DNA from: a bacterium
Lineage (GTDB): Bacteria > Margulisbacteria > Marinamargulisbacteria > SXXA01
Assembly: GCA_010027915.1 (NCBI GenBank)
Contig: RGUG01000007.1
Location: forward strand, 1 to 16,310
DNA: 16,310 nucleotides
Direction: 5' to 3'
The notes beneath the pieces were generated by a model, which did no database searches, was not told the DNA's origin, and saw only the letters and a program-made list of their open reading frames with translations. A program made the position numbers and the translations under genes. Each line of letters opens with the position of its first letter. Position 1 is the first letter of the stretch. This document shows, piece after piece, positions 7,355 to 15,256 of this stretch.

Positions 7355-9123
7355 GCGTGATGCCCCACTTGGGTTGCCCATAACCGGGCATAAAGTCCGC
7401 CTTGACGCAATAACGCAGCGTGCGATCCATCTTCTGCCACCATGCCTTGGTTCAACACCACAATCCGATCTGCGTGTCGAATGGTGGACAAGCGATGGGC
7501 AATCACAATGGCCGTTTTACCCTGGGTCACCGTAGCAAATTGCCGTTGAATGGCTTCTTCGGTTTCGGTATCAACGCTACTGGTAGCCTCATCAAAAACC
7601 AAAACAGGGGCATTTTTTAAGACGGCCCTTGCAATACTCAGTCGCTGGCGTTGCCCCCCAGACAACCGAATACCCCGTTCACCTACAATGGTGTGATACC
7701 CCTGTTCAAACTGGGTCACCACATCATGAAACGCCGCACAGCGTGCCGCCGATTCGACTTGTTCCGGTGTGGCGTGTGGAAACCCATAGGCAATGTTGTC
7801 GTATATGGTGCCATGAAACAAATACACCTCTTGGCTAACCAACGCAATCGAGTGCCGCAGCGATCGAATGGCCCACTGATCAATCGGTACCCCATCCAAC
7901 AAAATGGTGCCCTGTTGGGGATCATAAAACCGCAACAACAATTTAACCAACGTTGATTTCCCACAACCCGTTGCCCCGGCAATCCCCACCACTGAACCCG
8001 GCTTAATATCCAACGAAAACCCCTGCAACACCGGAATACCGATGGCGGTGGGATACGAAAAAGATACACCCTGAAACACCAAGTGGCCCATCACCTGAGA
8101 TGGCCGATGGGGAGTGGTCACTTCCGTCACGGCCGATGGTACCAGCACCCGGTCAATACGCGTGGCGGAAGCATTGCTTCGTTCCAGTTCATCAAAGGTG
8201 GCACCCAAACGGGTCACTGGCCACAACAAACGCTCGGTTAACATGGCAAACAAGACCAATTCGCCCAAACTTAAAACCCCCTTGCCCGTTAACACCCAAT
8301 AACTACCAATCAATAATACGCCCGCAAATCCCAACACGACCGCCATTCGAATCACTGGGACATACAATGCCATCATCGAAATCACCGACCGATTGGCGAC
8401 CATCACCGCCTTGGATGCCTCAGTGGCACGGGCATGTTCCATGGGTTCAGCAGTAAAACTTTTGACCACCACCATCCCCGAAATCCAATTTTCTAATCGG
8501 GCATTGAGGGCCCCCATCCGGTCCCGGACAGCCAAAAACCGAGGGGCCATTTGTCGCTGATACCACAAACTACCCATCACAATGACGGGAATAGGGAAAA
8601 ACGCCACCAACGCCAACTGCCATGAAATAGATAGCATAATCATGACCGACACCACCAACAACACCCCCAACTGAATCCATTCATTGAGCCCATTGGTAAT
8701 AAACCGCTCCAATTGGGCCACATCATCGGTCACAGTGGCCAAGGTATCACCCAGACGATGGGTATCAAAAAAGGCCATTTCACGTTGTTGCATGTGCCCC
8801 AACACGTGCATGCGAATGCGATGGACCAGTCGTTGGGCCAACGTCGCAAATGACCAGTGGTAGCCCCACTGAAACACACTTTCGAGACCAAAAATGAACA
8901 CTGCCAACCCCGACAACACCATAGCGGATGCCAGTGGTGACAAGACACCCACACTTGCCGTTAACACCCACGGGGGATTGCCCGACACCGAATCAATAAT
9001 CCATCCGGTTAATACAGGCGGCATCATATCAAAGACTTTGTTCAGCACACTTGAACCCACCCCCATCATCATCCACACACGATCAGATGGCACCCAAAAA
9101 GCACGTAAAAACCGGTTGATCAT
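7351..9123 (-). CDS. MsbA-like ABC exporter, fused membrane and ATPase domains
   Basis: This is a half-transporter of 590 residues that should work as a homodimer in the inner membrane, exporting lipid-like or hydrophobic substrates by ATP hydrolysis. The exporter membrane domain fills about 20-310, with several long hydrophobic segments. The ATPase domain has Walker A GATGCGKST (383-391), a Q-loop at Gln431, signature LSGGQ (487-491), Walker B VLVFDE (507-512) and the switch His543. All catalytic residues are present. A GTG at 9147 would add eight residues. I prefer the ATG at 9123 because it overlaps the metG stop as ATGA, which suggests translational coupling, although neither start has a clear ribosome binding site. 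The substrate cannot be told from sequence. MsbA (lipid A flippase) is one guess among several members of the group. Confidence 0.93.
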   Translation of the reverse strand: MINRFLRAFWVPSDRVWMMMGVGSSVLNKVFDMMPPVLTGWIIDSVSGNPPWVLTASVGVLSPLASAMVLSGLAVFIFGLESVFQWGYHWSFATLAQRLVHRIRMHVLGHMQQREMAFFDTHRLGDTLATVTDDVAQLERFITNGLNEWIQLGVLLVVSVMIMLSISWQLALVAFFPIPVIVMGSLWYQRQMAPRFLAVRDRMGALNARLENWISGMVVVKSFTAEPMEHARATEASKAVMVANRSVISMMALYVPVIRMAVVLGFAGVLLIGSYWVLTGKGVLSLGELVLFAMLTERLLWPVTRLGATFDELERSNASATRIDRVLVPSAVTEVTTPHRPSQVMGHLVFQGVSFSYPTAIGIPVLQGFSLDIKPGSVVGIAGATGCGKSTLVKLLLRFYDPQQGTILLDGVPIDQWAIRSLRHSIALVSQEVYLFHGTIYDNIAYGFPHATPEQVESAARCAAFHDVVTQFEQGYHTIVGERGIRLSGGQRQRLSIARAVLKNAPVLVFDEATSSVDTETEEAIQRQFATVTQGKTAIVIAHRLSTIRHADRIVVLNQGMVAEDGSHAALLRQGGLYARLWATQVGHHA

Positions 9124-10745
9124 GTGGATTGGGGTACGGCCAACCACTCTAAATCGGCAGGAGTCAAGCGGGTGGCCACGTGGGCCGTGTATGGTTGGAC
9201 CATGGTATGGGAACCCAACAGGGTAGCGGCATCATGCCATTGATAAGGGCGATCATCACCCCATAACCGAGACAACGCCATGGTGATGGTCGGCATAATG
9301 GGTTGCAAGGCCAACACCACCAACCGCAACCCATTAAGACCCACACTGCATACTTCCAAGGCTGCATCAGGTTCGGTTTTAAGTAATGCCCACGGTGCTG
9401 CATGGTCAATATATTCATTGATCATATCGGCCATTTGCATCATAAGCCGGGTGGCTTTGAGGGTATCGGTTTGTTGATAATGCGTGGCGATATCTTCCAG
9501 GTAAGGAAACAATCGATCGAGCAGTGGATGAGAAGGGGTGTCACATAACGCCCCCCCACTGATTTTAATGACCAACCCAATTAAACGACTGGCAATGTTG
9601 ACCACTTTATTGACCACCTCCGCATTCACTTTGGCCATAAAATCAGCGGGATTAAAATCAATGTCATCCACCGAAGGGGTTAACTTTGAGGCCAGGTAAT
9701 ACCGCAAATAATCAGGTGGATGGTGCTGGGCAAACGATTCGGCGGTAATAAACGACCCGCGGCTTTTGGACATTTTGTGACCATTGATCGTTAAAAAACC
9801 ATGAACGTGCACCCGATGGGGCAATTGAAACCCCGCCACTTGTAACATCGCAGGCCAAAACAAGGTGTGGAAATATAAAATATCTTTGCCAATAAAGTGA
9901 TGAATCTGTACCGCCGGATCGGTCCACCAATCCAACCCGGATTGGCCTTTTTGTTCGGCCCATTCTTGGGTAGCGGCAATATACCCAATGGGGGCATCCA
10001 TCCACACATAAAAATATTTGGTGGGATGGCCTGGGATTTCAAATCCAAAATAGGGGGCATCCCGACTGATATCCCAAGGTTTTAACCCCACTTCGAACCA
10101 TTCTGCTAATTTATTGGCCACAGCTGGCGGCACATGCTCCGGAACCCAGGTTTCCAACAGGGGCTGAAACGCCTGAAGATTGAACAAAAGGTGATCGGAG
10201 TCACGCCAAATCGGCGATGCCCCACAAAGGGTACACACGGGGTGTGACAACTCCATGGGTGAATACGTCGCCCCACATTGCTCACACGAATCCCCATACT
10301 GGTCAGGAACACCGCAACGAGGGCAATGACCTTTGACCATGCGGTCAGGCAAAAACATGGCGTCATGATCACAATACAATTGTCGGACAGAAGTAGAGGA
10401 AATGACCCCCTGTTGTTGTGCCGCCGCATAAATGTGATGAACCATGCGATGATTGGCCACCGAATCAGTAGAGCCATACCAATCAAATTGAATATTAAAC
10501 GACGCAAAATCCCGCATGTGGTCTTGACGAACCGATGCAACCAATTCTTGGGGGGGTATGCCTTTGGTACGGGCCGCCAGCATAATGGGTGTGCCATGGG
10601 TATCATCCGCACACACATACACACACTCGTGACCCATCATTTTTTGAAACCGAACAAACACATCGGTTTGAATCACCTCAACCAAATGACCCAAGTGAAT
10701 GGGACCATTGGCATAAGGCAAGGCACTGGTCACCAATAATTTCAT
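9120..10745 (-). CDS. metG: Methionyl-tRNA synthetase
   Basis: The enzyme charges tRNA(Met) with methionine, using ATP. The 541-residue product has the class I signature HLGH (17-20) and KMSKS (324-328), with zinc-knuckle cysteines between them (CPRC and CEQC at about 141-157, then a CTLC pair near 171-174), as in the MetG1 type. It ends soon after the anticodon-binding helical domain and lacks the C-terminal tRNA-binding dimer domain of Escherichia coli MetG. The start is uncertain. Homology begins at MKLLVTSALPYANG, so I chose ATG 10745, which has no ribosome binding site. The frame is open to ATG 10841, which has GGAG three bases upstream and would add 32 residues unlike the family. An ATG at 10772 lies in a hairpin loop. 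The gene is followed by the ABC exporter with a 4-base overlap. Confidence 0.95.
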   Translation of the reverse strand: MKLLVTSALPYANGPIHLGHLVEVIQTDVFVRFQKMMGHECVYVCADDTHGTPIMLAARTKGIPPQELVASVRQDHMRDFASFNIQFDWYGSTDSVANHRMVHHIYAAAQQQGVISSTSVRQLYCDHDAMFLPDRMVKGHCPRCGVPDQYGDSCEQCGATYSPMELSHPVCTLCGASPIWRDSDHLLFNLQAFQPLLETWVPEHVPPAVANKLAEWFEVGLKPWDISRDAPYFGFEIPGHPTKYFYVWMDAPIGYIAATQEWAEQKGQSGLDWWTDPAVQIHHFIGKDILYFHTLFWPAMLQVAGFQLPHRVHVHGFLTINGHKMSKSRGSFITAESFAQHHPPDYLRYYLASKLTPSVDDIDFNPADFMAKVNAEVVNKVVNIASRLIGLVIKISGGALCDTPSHPLLDRLFPYLEDIATHYQQTDTLKATRLMMQMADMINEYIDHAAPWALLKTEPDAALEVCSVGLNGLRLVVLALQPIMPTITMALSRLWGDDRPYQWHDAATLLGSHTMVQPYTAHVATRLTPADLEWLAVPQST

Positions 10746-10760
10746 TGAAAAGAGTGTAAT

Positions 10761-10784
10761 CGGTTGCGTCATGAAACGCAACCG
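10761..10784 (-). repeat. Perfect 8-bp inverted repeat just upstream of the metG core start
   Basis: CGGTTGCG (10761-10768) and CGCAACCG (10777-10784) flank an 8-base loop that contains an in-frame ATG on the minus strand. The base of the stem is 15 bases from the ATG at 10745. No T run follows, so it is not a terminator. It could control access to the metG start, or simply be part of an extended coding frame. Confidence 0.6.
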
Positions 10785-10821
10785 TGCGTACCCACCCCCA
10801 AATGTCCCGCACAACGCCAGT

Positions 10822-10837
10822 ATCCTTCCTGAAGGAT
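10822..10837 (-). repeat. Second inverted repeat in the metG leader
   Basis: ATCCTT (10822-10827) and AAGGAT (10832-10837) form a perfect 6-bp stem with a 4-base loop. The stem begins four bases inside the frame that opens at ATG 10841, next to its GGAG ribosome binding site at 10845-10848. Two hairpins in about 75 bases of leader is unusual in this window. Confidence 0.45.
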
Positions 10838-10893
10838 CCATTGTCTCCGCCCTTCAGTTGGTGCAAAATGGATCAGTAAGTGCCGACCTTCCA

Positions 10894-11973
10894 CTATGGG
10901 GTGGAGGTGGGGGTAACCATTTTTTTAGATTCTAACTGTTTTTGAGATTCTAACTGATTGATGAAAGATTCCAAGGCGGCGTTGGACTTATCGAGGGAAA
11001 ACGCCGTTTTCCAATTTTCTAACGCCTTATCCAGTTGATTGAGCTTAAAATAAATCGAGCCCAATCGACTGTATGATCCTGCGGTAGGAAAAATAGTGAG
11101 CAGGTATTCCATTTCAGACCGAGCCAATTCATAGTTGCCCGCATAAAAATAGTCGTTGGCTTGGGTTAGGCGTCTCAATGCATCATCCAACCCATATTCA
11201 ACCGGGGTATTCGATGCCATGGGCGGTCGAGACGCCCCCGATGACACGATTAAACCCGTCACAGTGGGCACTTTAGGTTCGGTACGCCAAGGATCAGACA
11301 AGGAGACCCCCAGCATCAATTTGGGCACCATGCGATCAGTGGGGCTTTCTCCTACGGGGGTCACATACCCTTGGACCACCATAGACGGCGTAAGCCGATG
11401 TCGGTACCCTACTATGACCGACACCCCATCCCATTCTACACTAACATTGCCCTCACCCAAATCCAAATCAATGGCCGCTAACGCCAATAATCGGTGTTTG
11501 GCTTCATCATGACCGATGGCCATATGCAATCGACTAAATTGGTCAAATTCGCCGGAATACCCCAAAAAATAAGATGAAAAAGGAATCGAAATGGGGGCAT
11601 AATGGGTCAGGTGATACCCCAGTCCAAACCAGTGTGTCACCCATGGAGACGAGAATTGCATCACACGTGAATAAAACCCAACATTGGTTTGGTCATTCAT
11701 GATATGTGCCGTGATGGTATTGGTAGGACCCAGCGATACCCAATAATTGAGTTGAGCTGCCGTGGACCCTTTGTCCTGTTGGTCACCCATCACCAACAAA
11801 TAACGGCATTCGGTTTGTTCATTTGACCGCACCATCGATGGAACACGCAACAATTGGGTGGCCTGCAACACCGTCGTGGCAGCACCCATTCCAATCCAAG
11901 CGGCCAAACTCAGGGCACCTGTTACCACGCCCCATCGTCGAATCGATGCCTGCCGACACAACGTCACCAGCAT
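10894..11973 (-). CDS. Exported protein with C-terminal TPR repeats, function unknown
   Basis: The product is 359 residues. Residues 11-36 carry a basic n-region (RR) and a hydrophobic core ending in an A/T-rich stretch, which reads as an uncleaved or cleaved signal peptide. Residues about 55-230 alternate polar and hydrophobic positions with many aromatic and glycine residues, suggesting beta strands, perhaps an outer-membrane or periplasmic beta domain. Residues about 263-332 hold two tetratricopeptide-like helical pairs (the second contains YSRLGSIYFKLNQLDKALENW), so the C-terminus probably binds another protein. The ATG at 11973 follows GGGAGG by five bases. The gene ends in TAG, 52 bases before the extended metG frame and without a visible terminator, so it may head the metG operon. 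It is divergent from the sugar-nucleotide operon. I do not recognise the family. Confidence 0.8.
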   Translation of the reverse strand: MLVTLCRQASIRRWGVVTGALSLAAWIGMGAATTVLQATQLLRVPSMVRSNEQTECRYLLVMGDQQDKGSTAAQLNYWVSLGPTNTITAHIMNDQTNVGFYSRVMQFSSPWVTHWFGLGYHLTHYAPISIPFSSYFLGYSGEFDQFSRLHMAIGHDEAKHRLLALAAIDLDLGEGNVSVEWDGVSVIVGYRHRLTPSMVVQGYVTPVGESPTDRMVPKLMLGVSLSDPWRTEPKVPTVTGLIVSSGASRPPMASNTPVEYGLDDALRRLTQANDYFYAGNYELARSEMEYLLTIFPTAGSYSRLGSIYFKLNQLDKALENWKTAFSLDKSNAALESFINQLESQKQLESKKMVTPTSTP

Positions 11974-12138
11974 ACCAACCTCCCAACACCCAATCCATAT
12001 TGTATAGTAGGAAGCATTCCCAATCGGAGGCCATCATCAAACAGGTAAAAAAAGCAACGGATACCACCCCACGACATCACGTAATTTGGATAGTCAATCA
12101 CCCCGACATATTGCCAACCCATCTATGGTAAGACGGAA

Positions 12139-12150
12139 GGTTTTAAAACC
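12139..12150. promoter_or_regulatory. 12-bp perfect palindrome in the divergent intergenic region
   Basis: GGTTTTAAAACC is a perfect palindrome 55 bases before the first gene of the plus-strand sugar operon. It overlaps where a -35 box would lie for a weak TAATAA -10-like sequence at 12163-12168. It could be a small operator, but a 12-base palindrome can also occur by chance. Confidence 0.3.
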
Positions 12151-12204
12151 GACTGTTTGGTGTAATAATAACCGGCCATTTCATCGCTATTAAAAGGACG
12201 TGTC

Positions 12205-12606
12205 ATGAGCAGAAAATACTTGCCCACACTCGGTGAGCTAATTGATCGATTATCCATCGTACAACTGAAAGAAGTGTTTATACCCGAACACAAAGAAACG
12301 TACGCCCAAGAAATCGCCGATATTCAACATGACATTAATGTCATTTTAAGCTCTCACTCTCAACCCATTACAGCGGAAGTGATCCGGGCCATTGTGGTTG
12401 TATCGCAAATGAACCTCCATATTTGGCACAATGAAGCCAATTACCGAAAAGGGCTCAAAGAAAACAATCAATTGGAGCTGACCCACGGATTAAATGGCAT
12501 TCGAAACACCGCCAAAAACAAAATCCAAGAAATTGTAGGGGGCAGAAAAGATTATAAAATTGATTGCTTGGCCGCTGAGTTTAAAGATTGGACTGTGAGC
12601 TGGTAA
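12205..12606 (+). CDS. Small uncharacterised protein, first gene of the sugar-nucleotide operon
   Basis: The product is 133 residues, soluble and probably mostly helical. It has no signal peptide, no membrane segment and no cysteine cluster. Two segments look conserved in kind: LGELIDRLSIVQLKE near the start and MNLHIWHNEANYRKG in the middle (about 88-102), the latter rich in aromatic, His, Asn and Arg residues that could form a site. ATG 12205 follows AAGGA by six bases, a good ribosome binding site. The stop is one base from the start of the kinase gene, so it is surely co-transcribed with it. I have an impression of similar short proteins beside HldE-like kinases and Gmd/Fcl enzymes in polysaccharide clusters, but I cannot name the family. 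A role in the same pathway is inferred from position only. Confidence 0.8.
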   Translation: MSRKYLPTLGELIDRLSIVQLKEVFIPEHKETYAQEIADIQHDINVILSSHSQPITAEVIRAIVVVSQMNLHIWHNEANYRKGLKENNQLELTHGLNGIRNTAKNKIQEIVGGRKDYKIDCLAAEFKDWTVSW

Positions 12607-12607
12607 G

Positions 12608-13351
12608 ATGTCAATTTTAGTAATTGGAGAATCCTGCCACGACTGGTACGTGTACGGGAGCGTCAAGCGATTGGCCCCCGAAGCCCCCGTACCCGTTTTA
12701 CAACCTTCGCTGGAGCGTTCCATGGGGGGAATGGCCATGAATGTGTACAAGAATTTAATGTCATTGGGATCCCGCTGCGATATTCTTACCAATCCCAATT
12801 GGGAGGGTATTATCAAACGACGATACATCGATGAAAGAACCAATCAGATGTTTTTAAGGGTCGACATTGGCGATCAGGGGTATGGCCATATCGACTGGTC
12901 TAATATCCACTGGGATGACTATCAACTGATTGTGATTTCGGATTACGACAAAGGGTACTTAAGCGCAGAAGACATTGGAACCATTTGTCAGGCCCACCCC
13001 AAGGTCATGTTGGATACCAAAAAAATATTGGGACCGTGGGCCTTGCAAAGCCTATACATCAAAATCAATCACCTTGAATATGCGGCCACCCGCCACAGCA
13101 TCACCCAAGCATTAGAACACAAACTGATCATCACCTTGGGCTCAGAGGGATGTGAACACCTAGGCATCCGTTACCCTGTTCCAACTGTAGATGTCAAAGA
13201 CACCTGTGGGGCGGGCGATACGTTTATTGCCGCCATGGCCCATTGGTATAACAAAGGAAATGCCATCGAATCATGTATCTCATTTGCCAATGAGTGTGCC
13301 ACGCAAGTCATTCAAAAACGAGGTACCAGCGTGGTATCACGGGCATCGTGA
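12608..13351 (+). CDS. PfkB-family sugar kinase, HldE N-domain-like, compact
   Basis: This is a ribokinase-fold kinase of 247 residues that should transfer phosphate from ATP to a sugar or sugar phosphate. The N-terminal part (APEAPVPVLQ at about 23-32) copies the substrate-lid region of HldE (RISPEAPVPVV), the kinase acting on D-glycero-D-manno-heptose 7-phosphate. SMGGMAMNVYKNL corresponds to the glycine/Asn substrate motif, and RYIDERTNQMFLRVD to the strand that follows. The anion hole and catalytic base are in DTCGAGDTF (198-206), with Asp204 as base. It is shorter than the usual domain of about 300 residues, the missing part lying mostly between the GG motif and the middle of the domain. 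ATG 12608 is one base after the previous stop. It has no clear ribosome binding site, so it depends on coupling. The substrate being a heptose is inference. Confidence 0.88.
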   Translation: MSILVIGESCHDWYVYGSVKRLAPEAPVPVLQPSLERSMGGMAMNVYKNLMSLGSRCDILTNPNWEGIIKRRYIDERTNQMFLRVDIGDQGYGHIDWSNIHWDDYQLIVISDYDKGYLSAEDIGTICQAHPKVMLDTKKILGPWALQSLYIKINHLEYAATRHSITQALEHKLIITLGSEGCEHLGIRYPVPTVDVKDTCGAGDTFIAAMAHWYNKGNAIESCISFANECATQVIQKRGTSVVSRAS

Positions 13352-14367
13352 GGGTGACCAGGGCATTCATTACAGGGGTCACGGGCATGGTGGGTTCCCA
13401 TCTAGTCGATTACCTATTGGCCCATACTGATTGGCAGTTGTTCGGGTTTTGTCGGTGGAATGAGTCAATGGATAATCTCGAGCACCTCATGCCACTCTTA
13501 AACGAAGGCTCACGATTACAATTGTTGTATGGGGATTTGAATGATTATTCATCGGTGGCAACCAGTATCGAGACCGCAGCCCCTGATTATGTGTTTCATT
13601 TGGCGGCACAATCGTATCCCCAAACCAGTTTTATCGCCCCACTCGAAACATTGCAAACCAATATCATCGGCACCGCCATTTTGCTAGAATGTGTGCGTCA
13701 TTCTGCCTATCGTAACGCCGTGATTCATATTTGTTCATCCAGCGAAGTATTTGGGAGGGTTAGCCAAGATCAGTTGCCCATTGATGAAACGTGTACGTTT
13801 CATCCGGCGTCTCCGTATGCCATTTCGAAAGTGGGCACCGATTTATTGGGTCGGTATTATGCCGAAGGGTACGGCATGACCACCCTTACCACCCGCATGT
13901 TTACCCATACGGGGCCCCGGCGTGGGGATGTGTTTGCCGAATCCAGTTTTGCCAAACAAATTGCATTAATTGAAAAGGGGCAACAAGAACCCATCTTGTA
14001 TGTGGGCAATTTGCAATCCCTTCGCACGTATGCCGATGTTCGTGATGCGGTCAGGGCCTATTATTTATTGGTCACCCACAATCCCATTGCAGGTGCCTAT
14101 TACAACATTGGGGGTAACCACACTTGCACGGTAGGTGAGATGCTGGATTATTTACTGTCCCAATCAACCATGGGAGAGACGATTCGGGTGGTCACCGACC
14201 CCAATCGGTTACGACCCATCGATGCTGACTTACAAGTACCAGACACCCACTTGTTTCAATCGCATACGGGGTGGCGTCCCTGTATTACATTTGAAGACAC
14301 CATGACTGATTTGTTGTCATATTGGCGAGATCGGGTCAATACGGGCCGATGTTTTTTGAGGAGGTAA
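13348..14367 (+). CDS. GDP-mannose 4,6-dehydratase / GDP-6-deoxy-4-keto-sugar reductase-family SDR
   Basis: This is an extended short-chain dehydrogenase of 339 residues. The NAD(P)-binding motif GVTGMVG is at 10-16. The catalytic Ser is in SSSEVFG (130-136), with an adjacent Glu133 that dehydratases of this group use. The Tyr/Lys pair is in YAISK (157-161). TRMFTHTGPRRGDVF and YVGNLQSLRTYADVRDAVRAY are typical of the Gmd/Rmd group, which acts on GDP-mannose-type sugars. Paired with the next gene it is more likely the dehydratase (Gmd or the heptose version) than Rmd. The start is GTG 13348, whose GTGA overlaps the kinase stop. An ATG at 13294 would force a 58-base overlap and add residues unlike the family. 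GTG 13354 is a further option. Confidence 0.88.
   Translation: MRVTRAFITGVTGMVGSHLVDYLLAHTDWQLFGFCRWNESMDNLEHLMPLLNEGSRLQLLYGDLNDYSSVATSIETAAPDYVFHLAAQSYPQTSFIAPLETLQTNIIGTAILLECVRHSAYRNAVIHICSSSEVFGRVSQDQLPIDETCTFHPASPYAISKVGTDLLGRYYAEGYGMTTLTTRMFTHTGPRRGDVFAESSFAKQIALIEKGQQEPILYVGNLQSLRTYADVRDAVRAYYLLVTHNPIAGAYYNIGGNHTCTVGEMLDYLLSQSTMGETIRVVTDPNRLRPIDADLQVPDTHLFQSHTGWRPCITFEDTMTDLLSYWRDRVNTGRCFLRR
14358..14364 (+). promoter_or_regulatory. Strong ribosome binding site for the fcl-like gene
   Basis: GAGGAGG lies inside the last codons of the preceding gene, seven bases before ATG 14372. It is the strongest such site in this operon and confirms the start of the fucose-synthase-like gene. Confidence 0.75.
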
Positions 14368-14371
14368 AGGG

Positions 14372-15238
14372 ATGCGCACACTTATCACCGGCGGTACCGG
14401 ATTAATCGGCCGACAGTTCAGCAACGGCATCAAAATAGGACGTAAGGACTACGATTTATTGGATGAATCACAAGTGATCCAAATGTATGAAACAATTCAA
14501 CCCACCCATGTTATTCATACGGCGGCACGGGTGGGTGGTATCAAAGCCAACATGGATCATTTGGCCGATTTTTATTATGAAAACATCAAAAGCAACAGTT
14601 TGGTCATCCATTATGCCCATGTTTACGGGGTCAAAAAATTGATTGCCTTTTCATCCACCTGTGTGTTTCCTCAAACCCCCTACCCTAGTAATTATGCGTA
14701 TGCCTATGCCAAACGGATGGTGGACATTCAAATACAAGCGTATCACCATCAATACCATTGCCCTTATTTTTCGGTGATTCCGGCATCGGTCTACGGGCCG
14801 CATGATAATTTTCATCTAGAGGATGCCCATGTGATTCCGGCCTTGATCCACAAGGTGCATGTGGCACAACAAAAAAACGAGGCCTTAACCGTATGGGGAA
14901 GTGGAAAAGCCGAACGAGAATTTGTGTTTTCAAAAGACGTGGCCCATATTTGTGAATTGTTGATCGAAAAACACAATGGACCAGACCCCGTCATTATCTC
15001 CCAAGGGGTGGGAGGGGATGTCAGCATTGAAGAATTGGTGGTCACGATTTGTGAGCTGTATGGGTTTAAAAACAAAATCATATTTGACAGCAGCCAACCA
15101 GAAGGGCAACTTAAAAAACCATCTTCCAACGAGCGGTTGTTATCGATCATTGGGCCTTATTCATTTATCCCTTTAAGGGAAGGGTTATCCGAGACAATCG
15201 AATGGTTCAAACGCAGCTACCCCAACGTCAGGAAATAA
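14372..15238 (+). CDS. fcl: GDP-L-fucose synthase-like epimerase/reductase, compact
   Basis: GDP-L-fucose synthase turns GDP-4-keto-6-deoxymannose into GDP-L-fucose by 3,5-epimerisation and NADPH reduction. The 288-residue product has GGTGLIG at 7-13, VHTAARVGGIKANM-like sequence near 48-61, and the active-site Ser95 and Cys97 in SSTCVFP. Tyr110 and Lys114 (YAYAK) follow, and then His153 in YGPHDNFHLEDAHVIPAL. These match the Ser107, Cys109, Tyr136, Lys140 and His179 set of Escherichia coli Fcl. The spacing from Ser to Tyr is 15 residues instead of 29, so a loop of about 14 residues is missing, and the protein is some 30 residues short overall. It follows the Gmd-like gene by four bases. The heptose equivalents of this enzyme have a similar core, so the sugar could be a deoxyheptose. 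Confidence 0.88.
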   Translation: MRTLITGGTGLIGRQFSNGIKIGRKDYDLLDESQVIQMYETIQPTHVIHTAARVGGIKANMDHLADFYYENIKSNSLVIHYAHVYGVKKLIAFSSTCVFPQTPYPSNYAYAYAKRMVDIQIQAYHHQYHCPYFSVIPASVYGPHDNFHLEDAHVIPALIHKVHVAQQKNEALTVWGSGKAEREFVFSKDVAHICELLIEKHNGPDPVIISQGVGGDVSIEELVVTICELYGFKNKIIFDSSQPEGQLKKPSSNERLLSIIGPYSFIPLREGLSETIEWFKRSYPNVRK

Positions 15239-15256
15239 TCAGAAACCCAACACCCA

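Noticed and set aside
10746..10841. Including the 32 extra codons in metG
   Set aside because: The family N-terminus begins at MKLLVTSALPYANG and the extra stretch contains strong inverted repeats. Kept as a finding because the upstream ATG does have a GGAG site.
13294..13347. ATG at 13294 as start of the Gmd-like gene
   Set aside because: It would overlap the kinase gene by 58 bases and add residues (CHASHSKTRYQR) unlike the family. The GTGA overlap start at 13348 fits the family N-terminus.
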